64,000 nt of DNA from Mesostigma viride (GCA_009746045.1 RPFO01000080.1:4260481-4324480); one strand, 5' to 3'. Shown: positions 24,596-37,480, numbered from the stretch's first letter. The notes: generated by a model from the letters alone, not told the origin. Made by a program: numbers and translations.

Positions 24596-27540
24596 GAAGA
24601 AAGAGAGAAAGACAGAGATTAAGAAAGACAGAGATTAAAAAAAAAAAAAAAAATTGGAAAAACTAGGGATGGGTGCATGGCCCTGCGCTACTCCAACGCA
24701 CGCATGGCCCTATGCTACTCCTACGTGTGCACGGCCTTGCGCTACTAGTACGGGTGGGTGCGGTGCAGTGCGTGGCCCTACGCTATTTCCACGTGGCGCT
24801 TCCCCGTGCTCCGACCCCCCCGAGCCTACATCCTGTGTGACTGTGTTAAGCTACAACCCCATCACCACCCCTACTTCCGCCTTCAGACTACTTAATACAC
24901 CTAAGCTAGAATGTAAAGACAGATGCTTATAAAAATTATTATCCTAGATAGAAACATGCATCTCTGATAAGCAGAAATAGTAAGCCAATAAAGCCATCGA
25001 ACATGCACGCATCGGCATACACGGTACCTAATCAGGATCTACTGGCAATTTCAAAGTTCCTGACCTTGATGTATGGACAGGTGGCAATGCCATACATGAA
25101 AGTTTGCACCACGATAGCGATCTTACTTTAGCAGATAGTTGTGTGTTATTAACAACTTCGCTTAAAACTGCTTCACACCACTATTAGGAAGATAATAGTG
25201 CACACAATATCCAATTATCCATGCATCATCTTAAATAGCCCATGTAATAAAGCGACAGACAGATGGCGTGCTCAATCATGTTTAGGCCTTGCATTTTGAA
25301 GGCTTACTTATTGCAAGCAATCCTGTCGCTGAGCATGCATTTACAAAGTCGGATAATGATAAGCACCATGCATCTCCCCGCATTTGTGCTGACACCAAAA
25401 ATCTGACAAATACCTCGGACTCTGCAAGAGCCTTGGACTCCAGGCTGGCATCATGATTGACACCATGACCCATAAGATTTCCTTGGGCATGCTGAGTGGT
25501 ACGTGGACTTGTGCTCGGCGATGAGGTTGGAGACGCGCTAGCAATCGTACGCGTGTGCCCAGCTGCCAGCTCTACATTTTCTGCAAGGTCAACAATTGAA
25601 TGCACCGTCGCATGATCAAGATTGACAAAGCATCAGTTTCCGACCATCAGGCCTCCAACATCCTCATCCATGCCATATATAGGTAAGTAGATAGACACGA
25701 AGTCTGGTGCAATATTGCCAACTTGTACTATTGTGAGTGTCCCATGTGAGGCACAGTGTGAGGCACAAGTACATGCTGCTATTGACAGAACATTATTATC
25801 ATCAATTCGAGAACGATTAAGAGGACGTAACGTCAACGTCACTAGTTCAACCATAGAAAAATGGAAACCAACATGGATTGTCAATATGCGTATACGCACC
25901 GGCACCGGGCGTCCAGAATGTGTCGGAGTATAAACCTTTCGCTGCGACGTCGCCACCATTATCGTATTGAAGACATTCTTCCTCGGATGTTGCCGTCTCA
26001 TGGGTACTGCTCGCGGTTTCAATCAAATGCGCAGCAATATGCCCACTAACAACCCTGATCGACATTATCAGAGGAAGGAATAGTAATAGCTGCCAATGCA
26101 ACGTAGATACCTGGCGCCTGCAGCTGATCAGGAGAACAGAACCGCGCATGGGCGCCTTGGGTGGGCCCATGGCCATCTTAGCATGATCCGCCACGCCGGA
26201 TTGGCATTTGCGTCTGGCCCCCACGAGCGCACCGCGTGCATGTGGGCACACGTCATGAGGCATTTGGAAAAACGATGCTGACGGCCGCGGGAAGATATCC
26301 TTAAGTGAATTCTTCAAGTCTATTGAGAATTGGCTGTATATGGGCAGTAATTGGGCACGGTATATATTGACAATCACGACAGCTACTACACTATAAGCTA
26401 GCAATACTCTAGTTCAAGGGGCATGCATATGTGCTGCGCACTGAATATATAAAATCGGATCAACGTTAACGGCCTCAACGCTACGTTCACGGCTACAAGA
26501 TAGTTACTGAAGAAAATTAAGGTAATATTCACCCTGTACGTATCCTCTGACGTTATAACTTTCTTTTTTTACTTTTCCGGGAACGTTCTCGCCGGTGAAA
26601 GTGATTAATTTTCGCGCAGAGCACTGGCAACGCGGATCGAGTGCAGTAAAGTGCAGGGCACGTACAGGGCACGTGTAGGCTAAAAGCATCGAGGAATCGG
26701 GATATCGCGCGTCGATACGATATTGCGCGTATCTAATAACTGGCCATTGTGATATCTGTCCCCTGAGGGAAGGCGGCAAGCATGCTGCGAGAGCGACGAG
26801 ACGCGGACGTCCCAGCCCATTCACCTAGATAATTATGGGCTTCATTGGAGAAAAACAGGGTCTTCATGATGATGCCTCCCGTGATGCAAGTGAAATGAGG
26901 CAAGTGCTAGGATACAGCCCTGGGCAGCCACCCAAAGTTTCCACGTTGAGAAACCTTTCGTCAATGATTAACTTTCAAAAACCTTTGGACCAAACTATCT
27001 CCATGTTTTAATTTTGCAGGGAAAACTTGGGGAAAAGCTAGAAGAAAAAATGTTTCGGCAAGGACTGCCAAATTCACCAAAGGCATAATAAGCGTGCACG
27101 GACCAGCTATGGTGGTGATCGAAATGCTTCCAGACTGGGCGTAGCATGTGGATTAATCGTCTTGTCAAACTCGGTGAGCGTGTTTCCTATTAGCCCGGGG
27201 TGCCCCAGCCCAGTAACATGATTTCTGGTAGCCTTACTGTTGCTAGTTTTTGTGGCTGGCTACGGTAGCTGTGCTCAGCGTTACCTTTTGCAACCCCGCG
27301 AGCTGCCCCGGCGGTGCCGGCACTAGTTTTCTGCTAAGCTGGCAGCTTTTGCGTCGGACGTACTGTGCTTCTGCTATCAAGTCAAGTTGGCCACGACAAA
27401 ATTTGCGTACCGCCGCGGAGGCGCCGTCACCAAGGTGCTACACATGGCGTGGAATGTTTGTTATGGTGCGGAGATTCGCCATGAAGCTTTGCATGCTGAA
27501 TTACCTCTCGTTCTGCCATTATCAAGCATAGGCGCCTGTT
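24596..27540. other. Intergenic, no firm gene
   Basis: No exon structure could be supported. The best candidate is a minus-strand open stretch at about 26100-25633, described separately. Elsewhere ORFs are short and without motifs. Confidence 0.35.
25633..26110 (-). CDS. Possible small secreted protein, very uncertain
   Basis: A minus-strand ORF has a hydrophobic start (WQLLLFLPLIMSIRVVSG) followed by an acidic segment ending DNGGDVAAKG. A second overlapping frame continues as LRPLNRSRIDDNNVLSIAAC and ends MDEDVGGLMVGN before a stop at 25633. The two frames could be joined by a short intron with an AAAG/GTTTAT donor and an ACTAG acceptor, but the borders are weak and no family is recognised. 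It could equally be chance. Read it only as a candidate. Confidence 0.15.
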
Positions 27541-27760
27541 CCTGGCTGGCCCAGGCCAGACCTTGCCCGCACAGACTAGGTGTCCAGACACGTTGGATAG
27601 ATTAGCTACACCAAGCCCGCCCAGCCAGGTCGCTTTGTCCTCACATGGACGGCCTCTGGCCATCCATGGGCGTCCAGGACCTGCATGCGCACCTTGCGCA
27701 ATAGGCTACATAGGCAGGGACATGTGCTATGAATGGCCAAGTGGCCACGACACCCCAAAT
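27540..27760 (+). pseudogene. LINE C-terminal fragment, plus strand
   Basis: Bases around 27595-27650 (GCTACACCAAGCCCGCCCAG, then TGTCCTCACATGG) match the reverse complement of about 29240-29310 in the split LINE (GGCACCAAGCCCGCCCAG, TGTCCTCACCTGG). GGGACATGTGCTA near 27717 also has its counterpart there. It is a frame-shifted relic of the region after the reverse transcriptase. Confidence 0.55.
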
Positions 27761-28865
27761 TATCGGTCATTTGGAGGCCGATAATCCGCGAAGAGAGTGG
27801 CGCCCAACGTTGAGCGCAACCATGTTGCAAGGCCACATCAAGCATTCGATTGGGACGACTGCTGCGTGTGATGGTGCCGGGTCCGCCATGACGGAACTGA
27901 TGCTGAGCAGGCAGCCGCTGAGAACTTGCTGAAATGCGGGCGTTAAATCACTTCCATCATTATTCCGTCATGGCGACTATGAAAAGTGCACCATCCTTAT
28001 CCTGGCATTTGTCACCACTCCCACTATGCCCATTAATCAATTAATAAGCACATGACTGCGTCACGTGGGTGCCAATACATAGTAAAGGAACCTTCAACCC
28101 CTATACACAACGAGGAGGGAGGGCGCCCTAGCTTCTCTCACTGCCCCAAGTGGGCAGGCCACAGAGCGCTCTCTCCGCAGCGTGGTGCTGGGGCGCAACA
28201 CTGTGGGTGCAATACAACCATGCAATACCATAGGTAGGCTGACGCATAGCTTATGCTATAAAAAGGTGAGGTGGGCTCAAGACGTCGGCTTCAATGCTCA
28301 AGCAAATGGCCACAATGAGCCATGGCTGATCGAATGCCACCAGACATTAATTAATTAATTAATTAATTAATTAATTGTATAGCCATGATGATCTTTCCCC
28401 ACATGACATACTCCCCCTTAGCTGGGCATAGTGTGAAGATCATGAGGGTGCAGGTGCCCTGGTGCACCTAGAGCAAGGGTAGCTTACATTCCCACCCTTG
28501 CAGGAAGTAGCCCAGAATGTATTAAAAGCCGTGTGCCCCTTCTCAGGGATATGTGCTACATGTACTCCCAACGGAGCTATGTTTCTAATTAATTAATTAA
28601 TTAATAGGGTTGTCTCCTTGATAGGATGGGGTGGATGGATCGATCGATTTCTAGGCGTTATGTATACAGGGTTGCTGTGCGTCAATCAGGGATTGAAGGG
28701 TACCTACTCAAAAAGTCGGAACCTATCTCAGCCTATGCAGGCCGGCGCGTGAATGAATGAATGCATGAACACATGGGGCCGGCATGCATGGTGCATGAAT
28801 GAATGCATGAACCCACTGTGCAGGTGTACAGTGTCTCGTTGATATATGTTTGCGTTATTGTTAGC
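27761..28865. other. LINE 3' ends and (TTAA)n tracts, no gene
   Basis: (TTAA)n tracts lie near 28345-28376 and 28587-28605. A minus-strand LINE 3' end is likely at about 28027-28070: TATTAATTGATTAAT preceded by CACGTGACGCAGTCATGTG on the minus strand. Bases 28665-28760 are a diverged copy of the repeat at 47275-47450 and 59355-59560. No coding gene was seen. Confidence 0.4.
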
Positions 28866-29445
28866 ATATTAATTAATTAATTAATTAATAGACACGTGAC
28901 TGCGTACGTCACGTGAGCATAAGTCCTCAGTGGGAGGGGAACATGGGATGGAATGGATGGTATAAGCTATATCTAGGTCCTAGTTACAGGGGTGTGGACA
29001 CCGCGGCCCGAATCGCTATGAATGCCATACTTGGTCACACGCGGAGCCCCCACAGGCTTGGGGGTGGTCTCCTTCATCACTACTTGCCATCTATCCTTGC
29101 GCACCATCTGCCTCCATATTACAGACAAACCAGGAGGCTGCCCGGGGGCCGGGTGAGCCCGTCACGTCTAGTGTAGCACATGTCCATGCCGAGTCTTTCA
29201 CGAAAAGTCCACGGGTGGCGGCCCTGCCGCGCGCTGCCGGGGGCACGCCAGGTGAGGACATATCGCCCAGGCTGGGCGGGCTTGGTGCCAGCTAGTCTAT
29301 CTGATGTATCTACCTGATCTGTGCGGGCCAGGTGCCCGGCTAGGCCCAGGCGCCTGTGCCTAATAATGTGGGAAACATAGGGCAAATCAGCGTACAAATC
29401 CTCATTACTAATGTGCAAACCAAGGGGGATGTTACTAAGGGCCTG
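28866..29445 (-). pseudogene. Split LINE, 3' piece (C-terminal coding and tail)
   Basis: Minus-strand coding HRRLGLAGHLARTDQVDT (about 29345-29290) matches IAFVGHLARTSQVDT of the second LINE at 36.5 kb. Downstream is a 3' untranslated part with the palindromic CACGTGAC...GTCACGTG block and a (TTAA)n tail at 28866-28889. The piece ends at 29445, where the LTR-like block begins. Across that insert it resumes at 34694, with CCTG on both sides. Confidence 0.7.
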
Positions 29446-30676
29446 TGTCGCGTTTGCGTGCCATTATATCCTAGCCTATCACTTGGAAGGCATATCCATA
29501 GCAATAGAGTACTCTTGTGTGTGATCCACTATATTAAATAAAGTGGAAATGATAGGTGTGGTCCTTGACGGCACCACCACCTTCATGACAGGCAGCGCAG
29601 CCAGCCGATATTTATATTATGAAGATTGCAATAATGCTTTATGATGAAAGCAATGCCCAAACCATTCATTCCATAACATTTGACAAATTACAATGAATGT
29701 CGAGTTGTGCTGCCGCAACTGTAAGAGTAACTACATATCCTTGAGACCCATCGAAATCACCACAGACCGACCATGACGCCACTGTGGCGCAACAGTGTTT
29801 ACTTACGTCATAATCTATATCAACTGTGTGACTCTGCGCTCATGTCCCAGTTACTGGCACACTGGCCAACGACGAACCGGCCCTTTCCCGGGACTGTTCC
29901 CGGGTCAGCAGAACGTTTCTCGTCCACAATGCCAACAACATCCCAACCGGATCAAACCATTGTCAATCTTATCAATCATCGTCATGGCAACGACATGCAA
30001 CCACTCACGGGGGCTGCTCCGGGCTGTTCGAGAAGTTTAACCCCATGAAGACAACAAACTAGTTGTGAGGGAGAGAAACGAGCGAACAACGACCACCATG
30101 GCCGCTGCGCTGCTCCTAAATACCTCCAAAAATCCCGGCATCCATGCGCTGTCGCATTTGCCAGCAAGCCGCCTGACGTGCAGTTAGACTGCCAGCAAAA
30201 TGCAGAGCAAGTCTGTTCGACAACCACGTGCGAGCCAGCACACCGCACACTACGATCTGCGTATCTAGCTTTGTCAGATGGACTGAACATCATTCCGTCT
30301 GGACAATACAAAAGATTCATAACTGCCAAATGTCACGCACCGGAATATTGCGCAAGCCACCAAGGCTTTGCGCCCCAAAGTCTTGCGCCTGAACCTAAGT
30401 CAGGTCACCTAAGACTGTCACTCTAGAAATTCAGGCCTTTCCGGCGCGGCGCTCCACACCAGCCCAAGGAACAAAGCCTGCGGCCTACTGAATCGGAACC
30501 AACCAAACGTCGGTAACGATTCCGATTACGGCAACCGCGTAACTTCTTGAGTGCACGGACGTAAATGATCACGGACGTGACAGCTGTCGCGTTTGCGTGC
30601 CATTATATCCTAGCCTATCACTTAGTGGAAGGCATATCCATAGCAATAGAGTACTCTTGTGTGTGATCCACTATAT

Positions 30677-30992
30677 TCCCCCCCACTTTTTAGCTCGAAA
30701 AATGAAGAGCCAAAAAGTCAAAAAGAGGATCACATAGGGGAAAAAAATTCCCACGACAGGACCACACATGCTTTTCAAATAGGCTAAGCAATAACCTCTT
30801 CAGTGCTTTTTCAAGGATAAGCATAATCCTCTTCATGGCTTTTTCAAGGATAAGCCAAATCCTCTTCATAGCTTTTTAAAGGATAAGCTTAATCCTCTTC
30901 CAACTGAGTGCTTGATTCTGCAAGCCGGCAGCTTGGGTATATCTCCGGCTCAGGCTGTCCGAACTGAACCCGCCAAGGGTTGTTCGCTCGTT
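30677..30992. repeat. Extra segment of LTR-like copy II with internal 36-bp repeats
   Basis: Present in copy II and absent from copy I. It contains three to four diverged repeats of about 36 bp built on TTTTTCAAGGATAAGC...AATCCTCTTCA (30790-30902). It ends TTGTTCGCTCGTTT, the reverse complement of AAACGAGCGAACAA found later in both copies (30077 and 31545 regions). Confidence 0.75.
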
Positions 30993-31585
30993 TAAATAAA
31001 GTGGAAATGATAGGTGTGGTCCTTGACGGCACCACCACCTTCATGACAGGCAGCGCAGCCAGCCGATATTTATATTATGAAGATTGCAATAATGCTTTAT
31101 GATGAAAAAAGCAATGCCCAAACCATTCATTCCATAACATTTGACAAATTACAATGAATGTCGAGTTGTGCTGCCGCAACTGTAAGAGTAACTACATATC
31201 CTTGAGACCCATCGAAATCACCACAGACCGACCATGACGCCACTGTGGCGCAACAGTGTTTACTTACGTCATAATCTATATCAACTGTGTGACTCTACGC
31301 TCATGTCCCAGTTACTGGCACACCGACTGGCCAACGACGAACCGGCCCTTTCCCGGGACTGTTCCCGGGTCAGCAGAACGTTTCTCGTCCACAATGCCAA
31401 CAACATCCCAACCGGATCAAACCATTGTCAATCTTATCAATCATCGTCATGGCAACGACATGCAACCACTCACGGGGGCTGCTCCGGGCTGTTCGAGAAG
31501 TTTAACCCCATGAAGACAACAAACTAGTTGTGAGGGAGAGAAACGAGCGAACAACGACCACCATGGCCGCTGCGCTGCTCCTTAA

Positions 31586-34223
31586 GGGGAGGTGGCACCC
31601 CAAAACCCAAAAAAACTGACATATGCTAATATCACTTGAAATTCATTTGCACAATGCTGAATTATGATTGGGGGCACTAAATAACATCTCTAGTGAGTTG
31701 TCCATGCACTTGTTGGGGGTACTACCCCCATATATACGCCAATAATGCGCTATAAATAGCAAAAGACGCTAATTAGGGCTGAGTATGCCCCAGCCAATGC
31801 ACTTATTTGTTGGCTACCAAAAATCAAGGTCATATAGTTCCCTGAGTTTGTAGCTTGCTGAGCTATTTACATCATGGAAATGGCAAAACCTTGAACAGTT
31901 ATTAATTTTCCCGCAAAACAGGTCATTTTTTACCGGACATTGGGAGTAAACTATCATAAACACTTCCGATAAGGCCACAAAATCAACAAAAATTCCGGCT
32001 AACAGGGGGACAGCAGTGTTCCAAGTCCCAGGTCATTCCGACAAGTCTAGCTCAAGTTATTGCGTCAGACGTGTTTTCAAAAAAATGCCCGCTAAAACAG
32101 AAAATGTCACTATATCAGCCCTTGTAAGCATCCTGCACAAGGCAGGCAGGGCAAAACCAATCCCCCTTGGGCTCCTTAGTCAACGGGGGGTCAGCGCAGC
32201 ACCCATGCAGTCCTCCCTTGCACCCGAATGTGCTGCACAGCAGGAAAGGGACACCGTCAATTTCATCCGGGGAAGCACATGCAAGGCAAGGAATATTATC
32301 AACATCATTCTCATCATCACTACTACCTTCCCCATCGTCCCCCTGCCCCTCCCTTTGCATCACGTCGTGGCAGCCACCCTTAACACAGGTCATTCCGACA
32401 AGTCTTGCTCAAGTAATAAGGTTATGCGTGCTAAAACCTGAACATAAGCTTAAGGGGGGTTTCTTTGTATATGGCCACTTAGGCATGCTGTTTTCCATCC
32501 AAAAAGCCAGAAAGCATGCCCCACTCGATCACAAAACATAAGCAAACGGCTAGGCACCACATCTTCCCTCACCTGCCCTCGGCATGGCCAACCTTGCCAG
32601 CGCAAGCATAGCAACACGATCGCTAGGCATACATGCCAAGAGAGCATACACTATACTCTACCCAAGGTTACCTTGTAAACTTCATGCCAAGAACTCAGCA
32701 AATCTATGATCAAAAGCACATATAATTAACTCTAGCACACTGATGACGACACATGCTCAAGGTTGGGGGTCACTGTGGCACGCACTGATGGGTTTCCTAG
32801 ACGACCACTCACTACCTGACAAGGCGCTAAGGACCACTCAGAAAGCAAGTAAACACAATCACACTTTACATGCCATCAACATGGATCAAATCCATGCTGA
32901 ATATGATGTGAAGTACAAAGGGGTGGCCACGCACCTCATACTCCTTCACCGTCCCTCGAGCATGGCCAGACTTATAAGTACGTGAATAGCAATAATGATT
33001 ATGGCACTAACATGCATTACCAGCATTTTCTATGTTTCTCCCAGGTTAGATTGTAAGGGTTATGCCAACCAAGCTTACCAACACAGCAACAACTCCTTAA
33101 CTGAACTACCCGACATGGGCAACAAACTGGAACTATGGAGGGCAAGGAACCAAGGAGATCATGGCATACAAAGCTTGTATGCAGTCAACCATGTCAACCA
33201 TGGTTGGCTCAGCAACATTGCTGTCTTGTCACATCATCATAACAAGGAAAGCTCAAATAAACCAATGATGGCAGCTATCTACATGCAGTCACACAAATGC
33301 AATATCTCCAACATGATCGTCGATTTAAAAAATTCCTTCCCTGCACGATAAAATGCAAAGAAACCAGTGGCGGCCGTTCAGCTTCTGACCGCTGTGATGC
33401 CGCTGCGAGGAAAGGGTGCGTCACTATCACACAACAAGAAGCGTCCATACGCACAACATCCTTGCCAGAACACGTGCTATGAAATCCCTTACGCCTTCCC
33501 TAGGATCTATCGGCTGAGACTGAAGCGGATTTGATCAAGACATCAACGAAAACAAGCTAAAGCTGCCAGGTATTCGTCAACACGACGGCAAGCAACGGAG
33601 AGTTAACTGGCGGAAACTGACCAAAACGAACGCAAAAAACTTCGAACGATGAGCTCTTCGAAGAAAGAACTGATAGTAGATAACAGTCGCCACAAATCTA
33701 TACCTTGCCCTCGTAGATCCCTCGCCCAGGCGCGCAACAACGGCCGTTCTTCCATGGAAGGTTCCGACATGCACTGCGCAGGCCTGAAAAAATACTTACC
33801 GAGAATGGCCGAAAATGTAGCAAAAAGCACCCGTTCGGTTTAGAACTCGATGCTACCGATATGAATGCATCCTTCACGGTCAAGAAGACCCCCAAAACTG
33901 AGAATTTACTGCCGCAATCACGAATTCTATTTTATTCCGCGCGACCAAAAAATGCAGATTACCCCCCATGCCGATGGCAGTAAAAGAAAGCAGCGATATT
34001 GTAAACCAGCCACTTGCCGCCACAATCCAACATTATTAAATCATCGTCTTCAACATCCAAGCATTTTTTTTGCATTTCTCTAGCCCTACATTGCTAGTTT
34101 CGCCTAAACGCAGTCGCCATGACCACTTCCGCAAGTGGTGCGCGCACGGAGCACCCACTTTTCACGGTACGGCCGATGCCGCGAATTTTTTCGCGCGGAA
34201 AATATTCGGCGCGCCACGTCCCC
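31586..34223 (-). mobile_element. Kolobok-like DNA transposon, degenerate, with PHD-finger relic
   Basis: TTAA flanks the insert (31582-31585 and 34224-34227). The sister copy shows the nearly empty site: GCTCCTAAATACCTCC at about 30113-30128. Termini are GGGGAGGTGGCACC (left) and, reverse-complemented, GGGGACGTGGCGCG (right), with the same subterminal AT-rich hairpin as the relatives at 3080 and 43657. The minus-strand ORF 32393-32115 encodes a PHD-type zinc finger (CLAC...C...H..C...GDWFCPAC) matching the C-terminal finger of the transposase at 44149-46584. The catalytic part is lost, so movement would have needed an enzyme in trans. Confidence 0.8.
32115..32393 (-). pseudogene. PHD-finger C-terminal relic of a Kolobok-like transposase
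   Basis: The 92-codon open stretch is acidic (GDDGEGSSDDENDVD), then has Cys/His spacing of a C4HC3 PHD finger, with LHGCCADPPLTKEPKGDWFC near the end. The intact relative reads AHMLCTGL...PKGEWYC at the same place. The N-terminal transposase is missing and the stretch continues only briefly after the finger. Confidence 0.6.
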
Positions 34224-34693
34224 TTAATACCTCCAAAAATCCCGGCATCCATGCGCTGTCGCATTTGCCAGCAAGCCGCCTGACGTGCAGTTAGACTGCC
34301 AGCAAAATGCAGAGCAAGTCTGTTCGACAACCACGTGCGAGGGCTCCAGCACACCGCACACTACGATCTGCGTATCTAGCTTTGTCAGATGGACTGAACA
34401 TCATTCCGTCTGGACAATACAAAAGATTCATAACTGCCAAATGTCACGCACCGGAATATTGCGCAAGCCACCAAGGCTTTGCGCCCCAAAGTCTTGCGCC
34501 TGAACCTAAGTCAGGTCACCTAAGACTGTCACTCTAGAAATTCAGGCCTTTCCGGCGCGGCGCTCCACACCAGCCCAAGGAACAAAGCCTGCGGCCTACT
34601 GAATCGGAACCAACCAAACGTCGGTAACGATTCCGATTACGGCAACCGCGTAACTTCTTGAGTGCACGGACGTAAATGATCACGGACGTGACA

Positions 34694-35304
34694 CCTGGCG
34701 CAGCAATAATGTCTTGGTGATGGCGCCGTCGAGTCGTTGCTCCAGCTCCTGCGTCAGTGTCCACGTCTCGGCGCCGTAGGTCAGGATCGTCAGAATGACG
34801 ACCTTGAAGAGGTCACGCTTGACGATCCGGGGTAGGGCGGGGTTGCTCCACCAGCGGCGGTGGTCATGGAGGTGCGCCCACGCCATGCCGATCGATCCGT
34901 GTCGTCATGTCGTCCTCGCAGTCGGGAAGCCAACTGCCGAGCAGCTTGAAGCGGCCTGAAGGAGGGTAGTTGACCTCGGCATCGCCTAAGAGGCGGAGTG
35001 TGGGTGGGGGCCCTGCCATGCCGAGGGCCAGGGCCTCCGTTTTTGGGCTGATTTCTAGACCAACCGCCCGAGCCTCGAGCGCCAGGCAGTCCAGCCAAAG
35101 TTGGGCAGACTCCGGCTTCTCGATGAGCGTGATGTCTTCGGCATAAGTGAGGTCAGCTAGTAAATTCTGCTGGTTAGTCGGCCCCCCTTCCCCAAGCTCG
35201 TTCGTGATCGCTAGGCCAGGGGCACGGCCTGCAATGCTAGCAAAGCGAGCTAGCACGTGCCTGGCGCATAACATAATCCACGACAATAATAAACAGGTAC
35301 GGCG
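34694..35304 (-). pseudogene. Split LINE, middle piece (reverse transcriptase C-terminal half)
   Basis: Minus-strand coding includes a degenerate catalytic box (LTYAEDITLI, YADD in the relative at 36-37 kb), RFKLLGSWLPD, and LFKVVILTILTYGAETWTL. A frame shift occurs near 34895. The piece is bounded by CCTG at 34694-34697 (LTR-like block) and by CG at 35303-35304 (7.78-kb element). Its upstream coding continues at 43090. It is an inactive non-LTR retrotransposon. Confidence 0.75.
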
Positions 35305-35318
35305 CACATCACCTAAAA

Positions 35319-36021
35319 TCGGTCCGTCCGGTTACATGAGATCTGGGAATTTTGGCGCGAACGCGTCGCGTTGAGGACGACGGGACCAGAAAAATTCCAC
35401 CTCGCATGGCTGTCGACCCTATGTCCGCCGGAATGTCAGTCAAAAGTCAATTATGCATATTAAGTCGCTGCGATGGATGCAAACGACGCGTAAACTCTCC
35501 TGCTTTGCGATGATGCATGGTAGATATTATTCGCGTATGTTCATGCGTCAAAATAATTCGCAAACTGAGACGCTGATTTTTTGTGTCGGCCAGATCTGGA
35601 ATTGGCAGCGAAAATGCATGTTTATTAATTGTGGGGGAAACTTTTTTGTTGGAAGCTCACAATTCCCAAAAGGTGGAATCCGAATGGGCTTCAAGTCTAC
35701 TTTCACGAGCGCTAATCAGTTTTTCGAGAAACGAATCACATTTTCCAGGCTGTCGCATTACCTGCCGGCAGGTCAGATTTTGCTGTTTTCAGTGACGTTT
35801 ACGACCGTCCTTGCTTGATGCGTTTCTTCCTTTTTTTCGGCTCACGGCATGGCGGGGCTTGTTCCAACATGCCTGCGGAGGTGTAAGCTGTGTAGCCATG
35901 ATTTAAAAGTCACATATTGCTCTCGCGCCACCATCTGTTACTGCTCGACACTGCAAGAAACACTGGTTGCCTGCTCGCAACGCAAGCACAAGCACGACAA
36001 CGGTGCCCTGATCCACATTAA
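35319..36021. other. Interior of the 7.78-kb element, no gene recognised
   Basis: Unique-looking sequence between the left terminus and the LINE tail. Overlapping plus-strand ORFs (35453-35818, 35583-35795) have no domain. Confidence 0.4.
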
Positions 36022-37480
36022 ATTAAATTAAATTAAATTAAATTATAACATGCCTCCGTGGGGAGGTCATGTAGCACATATTTCATGATGGATGGGGTGG
36101 AGGAAGCCGCGTGATCGAACTATCCTAACTCTATCTAGAAAATCCTAACTGCACTACTCATCAAAACGCCTCCTCCGCTTGGGGGGAGGTGGCTTGCCCA
36201 CAGGGTCGGGCGTGTGTGCCTTGACAATCTTCTTCCACCGCGTCTTGTCCTGCATGGCAGTCCAAAGACGGGAGAGAGAGTGGATGCGGTGTTCAAACTG
36301 GGCTGGGACCACGAGGTCGTCCAGCAGCATCTGAACGTAGTTGGTGACAGGTTTCCCTACCCTTTTGGGAATGTCCTTGGGGCCAGGCCAGGTCAGAATG
36401 TGCCGCCCTGGCTGTCCAAGCCGCGCTGGGGGCCGGCCAGACCAAGGGTGGTGTCGACCTGGCTGGTGCGTGCAAGGTGACCTACAAATGCTATCCTACG
36501 CTGTCTAATCTCGTCCGAAACACGAGGCATGCCATGATACAGAGACTCTGATGACGGACGCTCGGAAAAACCTACATTAAGGACCTGCCGGAGCATCCTG
36601 TAAACTGTGCCGTCGAGCCGAGCTGCCAGTTTGGGGGGAGGGTCCACGCCTCGGCGCCATACGTGAGCACCGTGAGGACGAGGACCTTGAAGAGCATGCG
36701 CTTGCGGTGCCCGTTCAGGCCCTTCGAGCGCCAGTAGGGTGTGAGCGAACGGAGCTTGTCCCAGGCAAGGCCGATGCGGGTGTCCACATCGTCGGCGGTG
36801 TCAGGAAGCCAGCTCCCCAACAGCTTGAAGCGGTCGCGGAACGGGACCTCCGTCCCGTCGAGCAGGCGCGGCAGCGGTGGTTTACTGGATGCTCCTATCA
36901 CCATCGCCTCAGTTTTGACACTAATCTCCAGCCCCACCGCCCGCGCCTCCAGGCCCAGGCAGTCCAGCCAGGTCTGAATGTGCTCGGGGCGCTCGATGAG
37001 GGTGGTATCATCCGCATAAATCAGGTCGGCAAGGCGGTAACCAGGTCTAACCCCGCCGTGCTCTTTCGTGCCCGGCGCATGACGTGATCCACGACAATAA
37101 TGAACAGGTATGGGGACAGGACACAACCTTGCCACACCCCGTGGTGAAGGGGGAATGGTGGAGTGGTGCCCTCCGCAGTCCGCACTACTGCCTGTGAACC
37201 CTCATACAGACGGCGAATGGCAGCAATAAACGCAGGTGGTACCCGATCCAGAGCTAGGATGGCCCAAAGAGCCTCCCAGAGAACCGTGTCAAAGGCCTTG
37301 ATGTAGTCAACAAAAATGAAGACCAGCGGCAAACTGTCAGGGGGAAGTCGACGCACCTCCTCCATCAACCGGCGCGCGACAAACACAGCCATGACAGTGT
37401 TACGACCACGACGGAAACCCATCTGAGACTCACCCAGGTGTGGGTCCAGCGCGGCGCGTAATCCACATCCAGGCGTGTAT
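36022..37480 (-). pseudogene. 5'-truncated LINE with reverse transcriptase (frame-shifted)
   Basis: Minus strand, in order: MGFRRGRNTVMAVFVARRL and the first catalytic box FIFVDYIKAFDTV (37422-37300); GVWQGCVLSPYLF (about 37145-37100); then, after a frame shift near 37080, the YADD box LIYADDTTLIERPE and RFKLLGSWLPD (37030-36810), LTYGAEAWTL (about 36660) and HLARTSQVDT (about 36475). A C-terminal stretch SLSRLWTAMQDKTRWKK lies near 36290-36220. The 3' tail is (ATTTA)n at about 36022-36046. EN and the RT N-terminus are missing. The subfamily (RTE-, L1- or Dualen-like) cannot be settled from this part. It is inactive. Confidence 0.8.

Larger units (their letters stand above)
29446..34693. mobile_element. 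LTR-like tandem block inserted in the LINE (CCTG target duplication)
   Basis: Two direct copies of one sequence, each starting TGTCGCGTTTG and ending GACGTGACA: copy I 29446-30582 (1137 bp) and copy II 30585-34693. A GC dinucleotide separates them. The block is flanked by CCTG (29442-29445 and 34694-34697) and interrupts a LINE whose sequence joins correctly without it. TG...CA ends and a 4-bp duplication resemble an LTR element, but no gag, protease, RT or integrase lies between the copies. Copy II carries two extra segments: 30677-30992 and the TTAA-flanked transposon at 31586-34223. Confidence 0.7.

Noticed and set aside
29773-31527. Paired plus-strand ORFs beginning MTPLWRNSVYLRHN
   Set aside because: Lie in both copies of the LTR-like unit but differ in frame and end; no known domain.
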